From the NCBI GenBank assembly GCA_938045565.1, contig CALIAZ010000045.1, forward strand, positions 1 to 64,000: a stretch of 64,000 bases of DNA, in the 5' to 3' direction. The DNA comes from an uncultured Atopobium sp. (GTDB lineage Bacteria; Actinomycetota; Coriobacteriia; Coriobacteriales; Atopobiaceae). Below the pieces are notes generated by a model that made no database searches, was not told the DNA's origin, and was given only the letters and a program-made list of their open reading frames with translations. Made by a program: the position numbers and the translations under genes. This document shows positions 25,234-34,544 of this stretch, one piece after another. Numbering within the stretch: position 1 is the stretch's first letter; the number at the start of each line of letters is the position of its first letter.

Positions 25234-27960
25234 CTACTTTAAAGGTGAGATTACTCGTTTTTTAGTGGACGTATGGTCTTGTTTGTTTGCGAGTGCTTTT
25301 ATGCGAGCATCAAGGAGTATCCGCCGCCCTTCTCCACTGCGTGTATAAATAAGCTCGTAATTTCTAAGTTTGCTACTTATGCAGTTTGCAAATTCTTGAG
25401 CATCGGATTTATTTTTACTAAATAAGCTTGGCACAGCAAAATAGCTGGTTTGACCACTTACTTTATGACGAGCTTTAAGAATATAACGTTGATTTTCGAT
25501 TGGTGCAAAGAACTCAAGAACGGTATTTGTAAAGATTGCTTTTTCTCGATTGGTTCCGCCTTTGAGGAATACTTCTGTTGAAACTGCATGTTTATCGTGT
25601 TGGATGGCTTGTACATCAGTTTGTTGAGTTTGGATAAAATTTTTATTTAGAAGTGCTTTCTGGATAGATTTACCAAGTATTTTTAATCGTTTATAAGGGC
25701 TACGATAAAGAAAATATCTTAACCATAAAAGTCCCAGTATAATCAGCAAAAATGAGGCAATATTTATAGGAACTTGGTCAGACCTGCTTCTGATTGATTG
25801 AAAGATATAAAAGACAATATCGGATGCCATTGTTGCGAGAGTCAAAAGAAGTAATTTCTGGGCATCCCAAAATTCTGCATGAGGGATTATTTTGTTATCA
25901 ATTTTGATTTCTTGTACTACTTCCATGTCGTCGTAAATTGGAAGTGCTTCTCGCCAACCCTCTTTGAGGTTTTGGCGAAGCCTTGAGCGCAAAAGAGTCT
26001 GTTCATTAAGACGCGTTAGATTCTCTTTGGTGAAGGTAATAAATCCAAAATTAAAGCGTTCAATTCCTGATTCGATAACGTTTTCTGTATAACTAAGACC
26101 CAAAAATTGTTGCATACGACGGTTCAGAAGTTCCATGTCCGGGCTATCGCCATCAAAGCGAGTGTTTGCCCATGTAGAAGAGGATTCAAATGGATTATTT
26201 GCGGTATTTTTTGATATATTGACGGAAATAAGATGCCATATATTACTGGTCTTATCAGGATTATTTGGCATAACACGAATTGCACGTCCTCGCATTTGAT
26301 TGCTTAGCATAAAGCTACCTACGAAGCTTGCCAGAACAAGTGAATTAATGCAGGGTGCGTCCCAACCTTCTCCAAGTAGAGATTTTGTTCCAATAACAAC
26401 CTGGATAAAGCCTTCTTGGAAGAGCTGTGTAACAGCACCAACTAAATCGTGTTGGTCTCCAAATAGGTAAACTTTGAGATAGTCATTAGGGTTTAAACAT
26501 CCAACTGGTAAGAATTTCAGGCGATCTGCATCAAGAAGATCTTCTAATCGGTGCCGAGCAGCCGTTGGAATAATAACAAGACTTCCGGTAAGAACAGCAA
26601 GAGCTACTGGTATTTGCTGCTTTACGGTTTCTCTACGGATGGATTCAAAAAAAGAAAGTGTTCCAAGTTGGGTTAATTTTGCATTTTCGTCGCCTAGACG
26701 TGGCTCAAAGTCTTTACGGATATAGTCAGTAAGTATGAGCTGGCGTAGATTAGCGCCGAGTGACTGATATTCAGAGGAGAAAATCTCCTGAACAGCTTTA
26801 AGTTTTCCAAGAGATTGTGTTAAGAGAAGATCCCGCTCTTTATTTCGACAAAGTTTGACTTGCTTTCGTTCAATTAAACCAGCAGAACGCAATTGATGCT
26901 TTATCTGTTTGACTTCGTCTTTTGTAAAGTCATACCAGTGAGGAACTGTAAAAAGAGCTCCTTGCAGCAAAATTTCAAACCATTCAAGGTTCAAAGGAGG
27001 AAGCTTTTTTACTGCGAGAAGTTGCTGGAAGTTTTTTGGATATGAGCATCCCTTGCTATGCAAGAAAATAAGTGTAGCTGAAAGGAATTTTGGCTCTTCA
27101 AGTAGCTCGTCAATACTAATTTGACCAGTAAGAGCAGCACAGTCCTGTATTTTTTCGATGAATAGATTGTCGGATGATATATCGTGGAGAACTTTCTCTT
27201 TTTGTATATCGATGGCCTTAAGTTGCTTTTTCTCTTCTCGGGTGGGGAACGAAAAATATACGTAATCTTGATGAGGACAGAGGCTATTTTCTTTAACTAG
27301 TTCAGGCACGGTTATTTCTTCGTCAATCTGACCACACATAGTAATGTAGCGTTTCCAGAGTGCCGGATCGTCATCATAAGGTGGAGTTGCTGTAAGAGAG
27401 ATCATGTGTATGTTGGTAAACGAATTGCGGAATGTTTCTAAACTCTTCCACCATTCATTTCTAAGATGATGACATTCGTCTAGACAAAGAGTTCCTAATG
27501 CATGTTCTTTAAAGGTTGCTACAACATCAAATCCCTGATAATCAAAGTGCTCAATTTCAGCTTGATCATCGGTGTCTTCAGCTCTCGATTCTCCTTTGAG
27601 CTGGTTCATTGCACTGTGAAGAGCTTGATACGTTGCAATGGTAATGAGTTTTGGGTTTTTTAAATCTTGGGAGATGAGCTGTTCTGCGTGTGAAGGATTG
27701 GCGAGAAAAGCTGTGGTAATCCTATCAACCCATTGCTGTCGTATGGTAACCGTTGGCGCCAAGACTAAGGTTGGCTGTCCAAACTGCTTAATGAATTCGA
27801 TACCAAGAGTTGTTTTTCCAGAACCTGGAGCTGCAACAAGATGTATATGACCATCTGCCATATACGTTTTGCAGCTATCTAACACGCGTTGCTGATAGCG
27901 TCTCCACTGTCCATTGAATGACAGTTCCTGAAATACTTGTTGTGTAGTATTTGCGTGCAA
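25234..27960 (-). CDS. SF2 (DEAD/DEAH-like) helicase with two membrane segments
   Basis: ATP-dependent nucleic-acid motor, 908 aa from TTG 27960 (GGAG 8 nt upstream). Helicase domain 1 has a Q-like RRYQQRVLDSC, Walker A AAPGSGKTT (44-52), LAPTVTIRQQW, motif II LDECHH (160-165) and motif III LTATPP. Domain 2 has VIGTKSLLGEGWDAP and motif VI QMRGRAIR. A ~200-residue insert lies between the domains. Two hydrophobic helices follow at about 702-722 (LLLLTLATMASDIVFYIF) and 734-752 (IASFLLIILGLLWLRYFLY), then a ~150-aa C-terminal domain. Membrane anchoring is unusual for an SF2 helicase. The gene is AT-richer than its neighbours and stands alone, suggesting transfer and perhaps a defence role; no partner is visible. 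Confidence 0.85.
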   Translation of the reverse strand: MHANTTQQVFQELSFNGQWRRYQQRVLDSCKTYMADGHIHLVAAPGSGKTTLGIEFIKQFGQPTLVLAPTVTIRQQWVDRITTAFLANPSHAEQLISQDLKNPKLITIATYQALHSAMNQLKGESRAEDTDDQAEIEHFDYQGFDVVATFKEHALGTLCLDECHHLRNEWWKSLETFRNSFTNIHMISLTATPPYDDDPALWKRYITMCGQIDEEITVPELVKENSLCPHQDYVYFSFPTREEKKQLKAIDIQKEKVLHDISSDNLFIEKIQDCAALTGQISIDELLEEPKFLSATLIFLHSKGCSYPKNFQQLLAVKKLPPLNLEWFEILLQGALFTVPHWYDFTKDEVKQIKHQLRSAGLIERKQVKLCRNKERDLLLTQSLGKLKAVQEIFSSEYQSLGANLRQLILTDYIRKDFEPRLGDENAKLTQLGTLSFFESIRRETVKQQIPVALAVLTGSLVIIPTAARHRLEDLLDADRLKFLPVGCLNPNDYLKVYLFGDQHDLVGAVTQLFQEGFIQVVIGTKSLLGEGWDAPCINSLVLASFVGSFMLSNQMRGRAIRVMPNNPDKTSNIWHLISVNISKNTANNPFESSSTWANTRFDGDSPDMELLNRRMQQFLGLSYTENVIESGIERFNFGFITFTKENLTRLNEQTLLRSRLRQNLKEGWREALPIYDDMEVVQEIKIDNKIIPHAEFWDAQKLLLLTLATMASDIVFYIFQSIRSRSDQVPINIASFLLIILGLLWLRYFLYRSPYKRLKILGKSIQKALLNKNFIQTQQTDVQAIQHDKHAVSTEVFLKGGTNREKAIFTNTVLEFFAPIENQRYILKARHKVSGQTSYFAVPSLFSKNKSDAQEFANCISSKLRNYELIYTRSGEGRRILLDARIKALANKQDHTSTKKRVISPLK

Positions 27961-28018
27961 GATGTATGCTCCATGATTTTGACTTGGATTGTTTTTTTTG
28001 GTCTAACGGGTTTCTCGG

Positions 28019-29383
28019 TTAGTTCTTGAGCGAATTGAGCGGAGCAGGGAAGCGACCGCCTCGGTGGGCAAGCACCGTGCCTGCAAACTGGTTGACCGGC
28101 ATGATTGGAGCAGAACCAAAGAGACCACCAAACTCCAAGACATCACCTTCGTTATAGCCGATAGCTGGGATAACACGGACTGCTGTGGTCTTTGTGTTGA
28201 TGACACCGATGGCCATCTCATCTGCGATGATACCTGCGATGGTTTCCACAGATGAATCACCAGGAATAGCAATCATGTCCAGACCAACGGAGCATACTGA
28301 GGTCATTGCTTCGAGTTTCTCGAGAGAAAGCGCGCCGTCTTGAGCTGCGCGAATCATACCCGCGTCCTCGGAGACCGGGATGAATGCGCCGGATAGGCCG
28401 CCAACGCTTGACGATGCCATGACACCACCCTTCTTGACGGCATCATTGAGCAGGGCAAGCGCGCAGGTAGTTCCGGGACCGCCGCATTCGCCAACGCCGA
28501 TGAGCTCCAGAATTTTAGCGACGGAATCGCCAGCTGCTGGGGTAGGTGCAAGACTTAGGTCTACGATGCCCTTCTCGACACCCAGGCGCCTTGAAGCTTC
28601 GCGGCTCATGAGCTCACCTGCACGGGTAATTTTGAACGCCGTCTGCTTGATCTTCTCGGCAACGTCCATGAGATTTGCGGAGTTGGGAAGCTCGGCGAGG
28701 GCCGCAGCCATGACACCAGGGCCGGAAACGCCCACGTTAATGACGGCGTCTGCCTCTCCGCTGCCGTGGACCGCGCCGGCCATGAAGGGGGAGTCCTCCA
28801 CCATGTTGGCAAAAACGACCAGCTTAGCGGCACCGTAGCACTGAATGTCGGTGGTGCGGCGCGCGGCCTCGAGCACGGTTTGGGCCATGAGCAGGACGGC
28901 GTCCATGTTGATGCCCGCGCGCGTGGACGCGACGTTTACCGAGGAACAGACGCGCGACGTAGTGGCCAGCGCCTCGGGGATGGATGCGATGAGTCGGCGG
29001 TCGGCGTCGCCAAGGCCCTTGTGGACCAGCGCCGAGAAACCACCCAGGAAATCGATGCCTAGCGTCTCGGCCGCGCGATCAAGCGTGTGAGCCAGCGGGG
29101 TCAGGTCTTGCGCCGAGGTACATGCCGCAATCTGTGCGATTGGCGTGACGGAAACGCGCTTGTTGGCAATAGGGATGCCGTACTCGCGCTCCAGGTCTTC
29201 GGCCACGGCTACCAGGTGCTCGGCCTGGCGTGTGATGCGGTCGTAAACTTTCTGACACATACGGTCTAGGTCCTCGTCTGCGCAGCTATTGAGCGAAATG
29301 CCCATCGTAATGGTGCGCAGGTCAAGGTTCTGCTCGCTGACCATGGCGAGGGTTTCGGCGATTTCCTGTGGAGTAATGTTCAT
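28019..29383 (-). CDS. UPF0210 / PFL-like family protein (DUF711)
   Basis: Cytosolic protein of 454 aa. ATG 29383 (MNITPQEIAETLAMVSEQNL) is preceded by GAGAGGA and gives the usual family length; a longer frame to 29434 is not needed. The family signatures are present: ITMGISLNSCADEDLDRMC near the start, DFLGGFSALVHKGL, SSVNVASTRAGINMDAV, PGDSSVETIAGIIADEM and a C-terminal PAPLNSLKN. Structures of the family resemble the glycyl-radical (PFL-like) barrel, but there is no radical-domain glycine loop, and the reaction is unknown. In many genomes a small ACT-domain gene precedes it; none is seen here. It is divergent from the LacI regulator. Confidence 0.88.
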   Translation of the reverse strand: MNITPQEIAETLAMVSEQNLDLRTITMGISLNSCADEDLDRMCQKVYDRITRQAEHLVAVAEDLEREYGIPIANKRVSVTPIAQIAACTSAQDLTPLAHTLDRAAETLGIDFLGGFSALVHKGLGDADRRLIASIPEALATTSRVCSSVNVASTRAGINMDAVLLMAQTVLEAARRTTDIQCYGAAKLVVFANMVEDSPFMAGAVHGSGEADAVINVGVSGPGVMAAALAELPNSANLMDVAEKIKQTAFKITRAGELMSREASRRLGVEKGIVDLSLAPTPAAGDSVAKILELIGVGECGGPGTTCALALLNDAVKKGGVMASSSVGGLSGAFIPVSEDAGMIRAAQDGALSLEKLEAMTSVCSVGLDMIAIPGDSSVETIAGIIADEMAIGVINTKTTAVRVIPAIGYNEGDVLEFGGLFGSAPIMPVNQFAGTVLAHRGGRFPAPLNSLKN

Positions 29384-29571
29384 GCGCGTCCTCTCGGAAT
29401 GCGGTTGTCGTGCGGGCGACGGAGCATAGTGCAACTTGCGTGCGGTGCCGAGCCACGGATGCGGTTGTCATGTGGAGACAACGTCTGGCTTTTGGCGGAC
29501 GACCAGTCGCAGGGGTTTCTCGACTATTATACTTAAGCAACAACGACAAACGGGGCAAGTTGCGAGGTAAC

Positions 29572-30678
29572 GTGGCAGAAAAAGTCACCCTAAAAACGAT
29601 TGCGCGCGAGGTGGGGCTGTCGCCCGCCACGGTTTCGCTGGTGCTGAACGGCCGGCCGGTGCGCGTGAGCGACGAGAACCGCCGCCGCATCCTCGACGTT
29701 GCCCGCCGCGAGCACTACATTCCCAACCAAATCGCAAGAAGCCTGGTCACACAGCATACGCAGACGCTTGGGCTGATTGTGCCGAATATTGAGAGCCGGT
29801 TTTTCTCGTCGTTTGCCAAGATGCTGGAGATGAAGTGCCGCCGCCGCGGGTACGCGTTGTTCATCACCAACTCGGATAACAGCACGTCAAACGATGCGGA
29901 CCTTGTGCGCCTGCTGGTCAATCGCGGCGCCGACGGCATCTTTATCATCACGTCCGACGAGGTAGAAGCCTCAAAGCAGCTTATCGCCGACCTGGAGCAG
30001 CTACCCGTGCCGTACGTCATGGTGGACCGAACCATCGACGCGCTCGACTGCGACAAAGTCACGTTCAACAACGAGCTCGGCGGTTATCTGGCCACAAAAT
30101 ACCTGCTAGACCACGGCCATCGCCGGATCGCATGCATGGTCAACACCGCCTCCAACACCGGCTGCGCGCGCCTCAACGGCTACGTTCGCGCACTTGGCGA
30201 GAAGGGCCTGGAGCTAGATCAGTCGCTTGTACTGACCAGTGATTATTACATTCCTGATGCGTATCTTGCAGCTCAGCAGCTGATTCGCGTGAACGCTACG
30301 GCTGTTGTTGCGACGTCGGACAACATTGCGCTTGGGCTGTTGCGCTACCTGTATGAGCGCGGTTTGCACGTTCCGCGCGATTATTCTGTTGTCGGATACG
30401 ATAACAGTATTTCAGACGCGCTGTTTGAGCCAGCGTTGACTTCGATTGAGCAAAATGTTGATGAGCTTTCTGACGCCGCGCTTTCGATTATGTTCCGTCG
30501 TCTGGGCGAGCGCGGTGCGGATGTTGTGCAGAGAGCTGCGACGCAAGAAGCCGCGACGCAAGAAGCCGCGACAGGCAAAAATAACGGCATCGAAGCGCAG
30601 GCTGACAGCGCGTCAATCCAGATAATCCTAGAGCCGCGCATGATTGAGAAGAATAGCGTGCGTCTTTTGGGTTGCTAA
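29572..30678 (+). CDS. LacI/GalR-family transcriptional regulator
   Basis: Transcription factor, 368 aa from GTG 29572 (GAGG at 29564-29567), giving MAEKVTLKTIAREVGLSPAT; the frame extends upstream only as improbable sequence. The HTH and hinge occupy ~4-60 (VSLVLNGRPVRVSDENRRRI, NQIARSLV). A periplasmic-binding-like effector domain follows (TLGLIVPNIESRFFSSFAK ... VVGYDNSISDALFEPALTSI). Near residues 320-345 a short tandem repeat (TQEAA twice, 15-bp units) interrupts the C-terminal part. It is divergent from the UPF0210 gene and upstream of the phosphoketolase region, so control of either is possible. The effector is unknown. Confidence 0.9.
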   Translation: MAEKVTLKTIAREVGLSPATVSLVLNGRPVRVSDENRRRILDVARREHYIPNQIARSLVTQHTQTLGLIVPNIESRFFSSFAKMLEMKCRRRGYALFITNSDNSTSNDADLVRLLVNRGADGIFIITSDEVEASKQLIADLEQLPVPYVMVDRTIDALDCDKVTFNNELGGYLATKYLLDHGHRRIACMVNTASNTGCARLNGYVRALGEKGLELDQSLVLTSDYYIPDAYLAAQQLIRVNATAVVATSDNIALGLLRYLYERGLHVPRDYSVVGYDNSISDALFEPALTSIEQNVDELSDAALSIMFRRLGERGADVVQRAATQEAATQEAATGKNNGIEAQADSASIQIILEPRMIEKNSVRLLGC

Positions 30679-30758
30679 TCAGATTTCTGCATATTTATGC
30701 AATAAAATACATTTTCATGAATACATAATTTTTGAGCTCAAAATTATGTGCCGAAAAA

Positions 30759-30908
30759 GGTAAAAAACCCGTTTAGTTGGGGATGAAAACTTTAAATTGG
30801 CCATTTTATCCCCAACTAAGACGATTTTTTACCGCTCCAAAAACTTTTATCTGGGGAAACACTGTATGCATAAAAATGAAAACCCCAACTAAACGCATTT
30901 TTTACCAC
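30759..30908. repeat. three copies of a ~29-bp element, one inverted
   Basis: The unit GGTAAAAAA..CGTTTAGTTGGGG occurs on the plus strand at ~30759-30787 and as reverse complement at ~30806-30835 and 30879-30908. Copy 1 can pair with copy 2 or with copy 3, giving alternative large hairpins. They occupy much of the 570-bp gap 30679-31247 before the phosphoketolase gene; no gene is seen in this gap. Confidence 0.75.
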
Positions 30909-31062
30909 TTGGACACCATTTTGGGTACACTTCGGCATCATGGGTACTGTTGAGCATTGTTCTGCCGCCCCGTTTGAGCAAAATTCAGCTTTCGCGCATA
31001 TTTTGGTGCTCGAAAGACACCTCAAAAGACTCCCATGAAAGAAATTTCCAGAAATCTCAACA

Positions 31063-31080
31063 TGATAAAACGTTTTATCA
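31063..31080. promoter_or_regulatory. 18-bp perfect palindrome upstream of phosphoketolase
   Basis: TGATAAAACGTTTTATCA is a perfect palindrome 168 bp before the phosphoketolase ATG, with a TTGAAA box shortly downstream at 31094-31099. It is a good candidate operator. Confidence 0.45.
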
Positions 31081-31247
31081 CTTAGAGTAGTACTTGAAAC
31101 ATAGCCGAAGCATCATACTGTTATGTATGTGTTGTTTTATGCGCACCCAGTTGAGTGCGAACAAAACAAACGCTCAGGTGATGGAAGCAACGAGGTTGCT
31201 TGACCTGCACAAACGCGCAGGTAGCAGCCAAAGAAAAGGAGGAGCAC

Positions 31248-33719
31248 ATGGCTCAGCCCGTGTACGGCACACCTTGGCAGACCCTGAATCAGCCTGTATC
31301 TGAGGATGAGCTTGCCGGCGTCGATAGGTATTGGCGCGCAGCTAACTACCTGTCTGTTGGTCAGATTTATCTTCGCAGCAACCCTCTTATGAAGGACGGT
31401 TTCTCTCGCGAGGACGTTAAGCATCGCCTGGTTGGCCACTGGGGAACCACCCCAGGCCTGAACTTCCTGTTCGGCCACGTCAACCGCTTCATCCGCGACC
31501 ATAACCAGAACACCATCTTCCTCATGGGCCCTGGTCACGGTGGACCTGCAGGTACCGCACAGTCTCTGCTTGACGGCACTTATCGCGAGACCTACCCATT
31601 CATCACCGACGATGAAGAGGGCCTCCAGAAGTTCTTCCGCCGCTTCTCTTATCCTGGCGGAATTCCTTCCCACTATGCACCTGAGACTCCAGGCTCCATC
31701 CACGAGGGCGGCGAGCTGGGCTACACCCTGTCCCACGCTTACGGCGCTGTCCTGGACAACCCATCCCTGCTGGCAGTCGCTGTTGTCGGCGACGGCGAGG
31801 CAGAGACCGGACCACTTGCAACTTCTTGGCAGACCAACAAGTTCATGGACCCACTGACCGATGGTATCGTTCTCCCAATCCTGCACCTCAACGGCTACAA
31901 GATTGCTAACCCAACCATCCTCGCTCGTATTTCCGACGGTGAGCGCGACGAGTTCTTCCGCGGCATGGGCTACCACCCATACAACTTTGTTGCTGGCTTC
32001 GACGACGAGGATCACGCATCCATCCACCGTCGTTTCGCAGCTCTTCTCGAGGCTGTCTTCAACGAGATCTGCGCTATTAAGACTCGCGCAGCCGCAGGTG
32101 ACGCATCCCGTCCTTACTACCCAATGATCATCTTCCGCACCCCTAAGGGTTGGACTTGCCCTCCTTACATCGACGGCAAGAAGACCGAGGGCTCTTGGCG
32201 CGCACACCAGGTTCCACTGGCATCCGCTCGCGACACCGAGGCTCACTTCCAGGTCCTTCGCGACTGGATGAGCTCCTACAAGCCAGAGACCCTCTTCACC
32301 GAGAAGGGCGCAATCCGTCCAGAGGTTACCGCTTTCATGCCTAAGGGCGACCTCCGCCTCGGCGCTAACCCTAACGCAAATGGTGGTGCAATTCGCCGCA
32401 ACCTTGTTCTTCCTGACGCAAAGAAGTACGAGATTCCAGTTGCCGAGAAGGGCCACGGCTTTGGTGCCACTGAGGCAACTCGTGTCCTTGGCGAGTACAC
32501 CGCTGAGCTCATTAACAGCAACCGTTCTGAGTTCCGTATCTTCGGACCTGACGAGACTGCATCCAACCGTCTGCAGCCTTCCTTCCAAGTAACCGACAAG
32601 CAGTGGTTTGGCGGCTTTAACGATGACTTCGAGAACGACGAGCACATCTCTCCAGTAGGTAACGTTATCGAGCAGCTTTCCGAGCACCAGTGCGAGGGCC
32701 TGCTTGAGGGCTACACCCTGACCGGCCGCCACGGCATCTGGTCCAGCTACGAGTCATTTGTCCACATCATTGACTCAATGATCAACCAGCACGCTAAGTG
32801 GCTTGAGGCTACCGTCCGCCACATTCCATGGCGCAAGCCTATCTCCGCTCTTAACTTGGTCCTTTCCAGCCACGTTTGGCGCCAGGACCACAACGGATTC
32901 TCTCACCAGGATCCTGGTTTTGTTGACATCATGCTTAACAAGAGCTTCAACAACGACCACATCACCAACATCTACTTCCCAGCAGATGCTAACCTCCTGC
33001 TTGCAGTTGGCGAGAAGTGCTACACCTCCACAAACTGCATCAACGCAATCTTCGCTGGTAAGCAGCCTGCTCCAACGTGGGTAACCCTCGACGAAGCTCG
33101 CGAGGAGCTTGCAGCTGGCGCTAAGGAGTGGAAGTGGGCTTCCAACGCTGAGGCTGGCGAGGAGGACATTGTCCTCGCATCCTGCGGCGATGTCCCAACC
33201 CAGGAGCTCCTGGCAGCTCTGGACATGCTTGGCAAGCTGGGCATCAAGGCTCGCTTCGTCAACGTTGTTGACCTGCTCAAGATCCAGAACGCTTCCGAGA
33301 ACGACGAGGCTCTCTCCGACGAGGAGTTCACAAAGCTCTTCTCCGCAGACAAGCCAGTTCTCTTTGCATTCCACGCATACGCAGGTTCCGTCCGTCGTTT
33401 GATTTGGAACCGTCCAAACCACGACAACTTCAACGTTCACGGCTATGAGGAGCAGGGTTCCACCACAACTCCTTACGACATGCTGCGCCTGAACAACATG
33501 GACCGTTGGGCACTTGCTGCTGACGCTCTCCGCATGATTGACGCTCAGAAGTGGGCAGATCAGATCGACGAGTGGGAGAAGTTCCGCACCGAGGCCTTTG
33601 AGTTTGCTGTCGAGAAGGGCTATGATCACCCAGCATTCACCGACTGGTCTTGGCCAGACGCTTCTGATGCTGATCAGACCATCTCTGCAACTCAGGCAAC
33701 CGCAGGCGACAACGAGTAA
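31248..33719 (+). CDS. xfp: xylulose-5-P / fructose-6-P phosphoketolase
   Basis: Thiamine-diphosphate enzyme, 823 aa, that cleaves xylulose-5-phosphate (and usually fructose-6-phosphate) with phosphate to acetyl-phosphate and a smaller sugar phosphate. ATG 31248 follows AAAGGAGG. Conserved landmarks: YWRAANYLSVGQIYL, RLVGHWGTTPGLNF, the substrate site GPGHGGPA, PGSIHEGGELGY, ThDP/Mg site GDGEAETGP with LHLNGYKIANPTI, and SRQDHNGF-like WRQDHNGFSHQDPGF. Length and order match bifidobacterial and lactobacillar enzymes. The codon use is the most biased in the window, so this is likely a central catabolic enzyme giving ATP through acetate kinase. It has its own promoter region and terminator. Confidence 0.97.
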   Translation: MAQPVYGTPWQTLNQPVSEDELAGVDRYWRAANYLSVGQIYLRSNPLMKDGFSREDVKHRLVGHWGTTPGLNFLFGHVNRFIRDHNQNTIFLMGPGHGGPAGTAQSLLDGTYRETYPFITDDEEGLQKFFRRFSYPGGIPSHYAPETPGSIHEGGELGYTLSHAYGAVLDNPSLLAVAVVGDGEAETGPLATSWQTNKFMDPLTDGIVLPILHLNGYKIANPTILARISDGERDEFFRGMGYHPYNFVAGFDDEDHASIHRRFAALLEAVFNEICAIKTRAAAGDASRPYYPMIIFRTPKGWTCPPYIDGKKTEGSWRAHQVPLASARDTEAHFQVLRDWMSSYKPETLFTEKGAIRPEVTAFMPKGDLRLGANPNANGGAIRRNLVLPDAKKYEIPVAEKGHGFGATEATRVLGEYTAELINSNRSEFRIFGPDETASNRLQPSFQVTDKQWFGGFNDDFENDEHISPVGNVIEQLSEHQCEGLLEGYTLTGRHGIWSSYESFVHIIDSMINQHAKWLEATVRHIPWRKPISALNLVLSSHVWRQDHNGFSHQDPGFVDIMLNKSFNNDHITNIYFPADANLLLAVGEKCYTSTNCINAIFAGKQPAPTWVTLDEAREELAAGAKEWKWASNAEAGEEDIVLASCGDVPTQELLAALDMLGKLGIKARFVNVVDLLKIQNASENDEALSDEEFTKLFSADKPVLFAFHAYAGSVRRLIWNRPNHDNFNVHGYEEQGSTTTPYDMLRLNNMDRWALAADALRMIDAQKWADQIDEWEKFRTEAFEFAVEKGYDHPAFTDWSWPDASDADQTISATQATAGDNE

Positions 33720-33773
33720 CACGTCGCGTCCGCGAGCGCCGCAACCGCGCTAGCTGAGAAAACGTGCCTTCCG

Positions 33774-33807
33774 CCCGGTATCCACTTCGTGTGGGTACCG
33801 GGTTTTC
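33774..33807 (+). terminator. terminator after xfp
   Basis: CCCGGTATCCAC (33774-33785) pairs with GTGGGTACCGGG (33791-33802) with one mismatch or wobble, loop TTCGT, then TTTTCTT. Confidence 0.9.
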
Positions 33808-33904
33808 TTGTGCGAAAGCGCTGCTAGTAGACGGGGTTTCTCGCCAGGCGCGCCGTCCGCGCCCGGTGCGGGGACGGCGCGGGGACGGTGCGCGACCAGC
33901 GCGC

Positions 33905-34023
33905 GCCTGATTTCTGCAAAGAATCTGTATGTTTTGCCTGAAAACATCAAAGAATCGGTGGATTCTGCCTGATTTTGTCAAAGAATCTGTGTCTCAAACA
34001 CAGATTCTTTGCACTTTTTAGGC
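33905..34023. repeat. modular intergenic element, copy A
   Basis: 119 bp. Three direct units start with GCCTGA at 33905, 33936 and 33967 and each contains AAAGAATC. The third runs into a 14-bp perfect hairpin, CAAAGAATCTGTGT (33979-33992) with ACACAGATTCTTTG (33998-34011), followed by CACTTTTTAGGC. Its outer ends, GCCTGA and TAGGC, are inverted to each other. Confidence 0.9.
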
Positions 34024-34059
34024 GGACTTTGAGGCGTGCCCAAGGTGCCCTTCAATGGA

Positions 34060-34179
34060 GCCTGATTTTCTCGCCACGTCTGAGTGATTTGCCGGAAAAG
34101 CGCGCCATGTCTGAGCCATTTGCCGGTTTTTCTCGCTACGTCTGAGTAAATTTACTCAGACTTGATGCACTTTTCAGGC
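34060..34179. repeat. modular intergenic element, copy D (different core)
   Basis: 120 bp with the same plan as copies A-C: units at 34060, 34091 and 34122 start GCCTGA or GCCGG, and the end is GCACTTTTCAGGC. The repeated core is a different sequence, (C)A(C/T)GTCTGAG. The third unit carries the palindrome TCTGAGTAAATTTACTCAGA at 34141-34160. Confidence 0.8.
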
Positions 34180-34214
34180 TCAAAAATTCGGAGCAGACGA
34201 TCTATCTTCCACGA

Positions 34215-34332
34215 GCCTGATTTCTTCAAAGATTCGGTAGATTTTGCCTAAAAAGGTAAAAGAATCGGTGGATTTGCCTGATTTTGTTAAAGAATCTGTG
34301 TCTCAAACACAGATTCTTTGCACTTTTTAGGC
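34215..34332. repeat. modular intergenic element, copy B
   Basis: 118 bp, closely related to copy A. Units start at 34215, 34246 and 34276; the hairpin core AAAGAATCTGTGT and its inverse are intact; it ends CACTTTTTAGGC. The gap 33720-34544 contains only the xfp terminator, elements A, D and B and the murE terminator. Confidence 0.9.
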
Positions 34333-34436
34333 GCGCAATAGCAGAAGGACCTGTCTGGCGAGAAATCCCGTGCACTCGCAGCGGCGCTTCGCGCGTCCGA
34401 CCTGAGAATTTGTCCGCACACGACGCTGTCGCCGTA

Positions 34437-34470
34437 CAAAAAACCGGTGTCCACCTGCGTGAACACCGGT
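34437..34470 (-). terminator. terminator of murE
   Basis: On the minus strand ACCGGTGTTCAC and GTGGACACCGGT form a 12-bp stem with one mismatch and a 4-nt loop, followed by six T (34437-34442 on the plus strand as A). Confidence 0.88.
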
Positions 34471-34544
34471 CTGACCTGCATGTTATGTGGAGCTTCCAGC
34501 CCGCATCCGCACCCGCATCCGCGCGCGTGCCGTGGCCGACGCCG

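Noticed and set aside
31137..32732. Long minus-strand frames opposite phosphoketolase (also 32775-33722).
   Set aside because: Antisense shadows caused by biased codons; no motifs or start signals.
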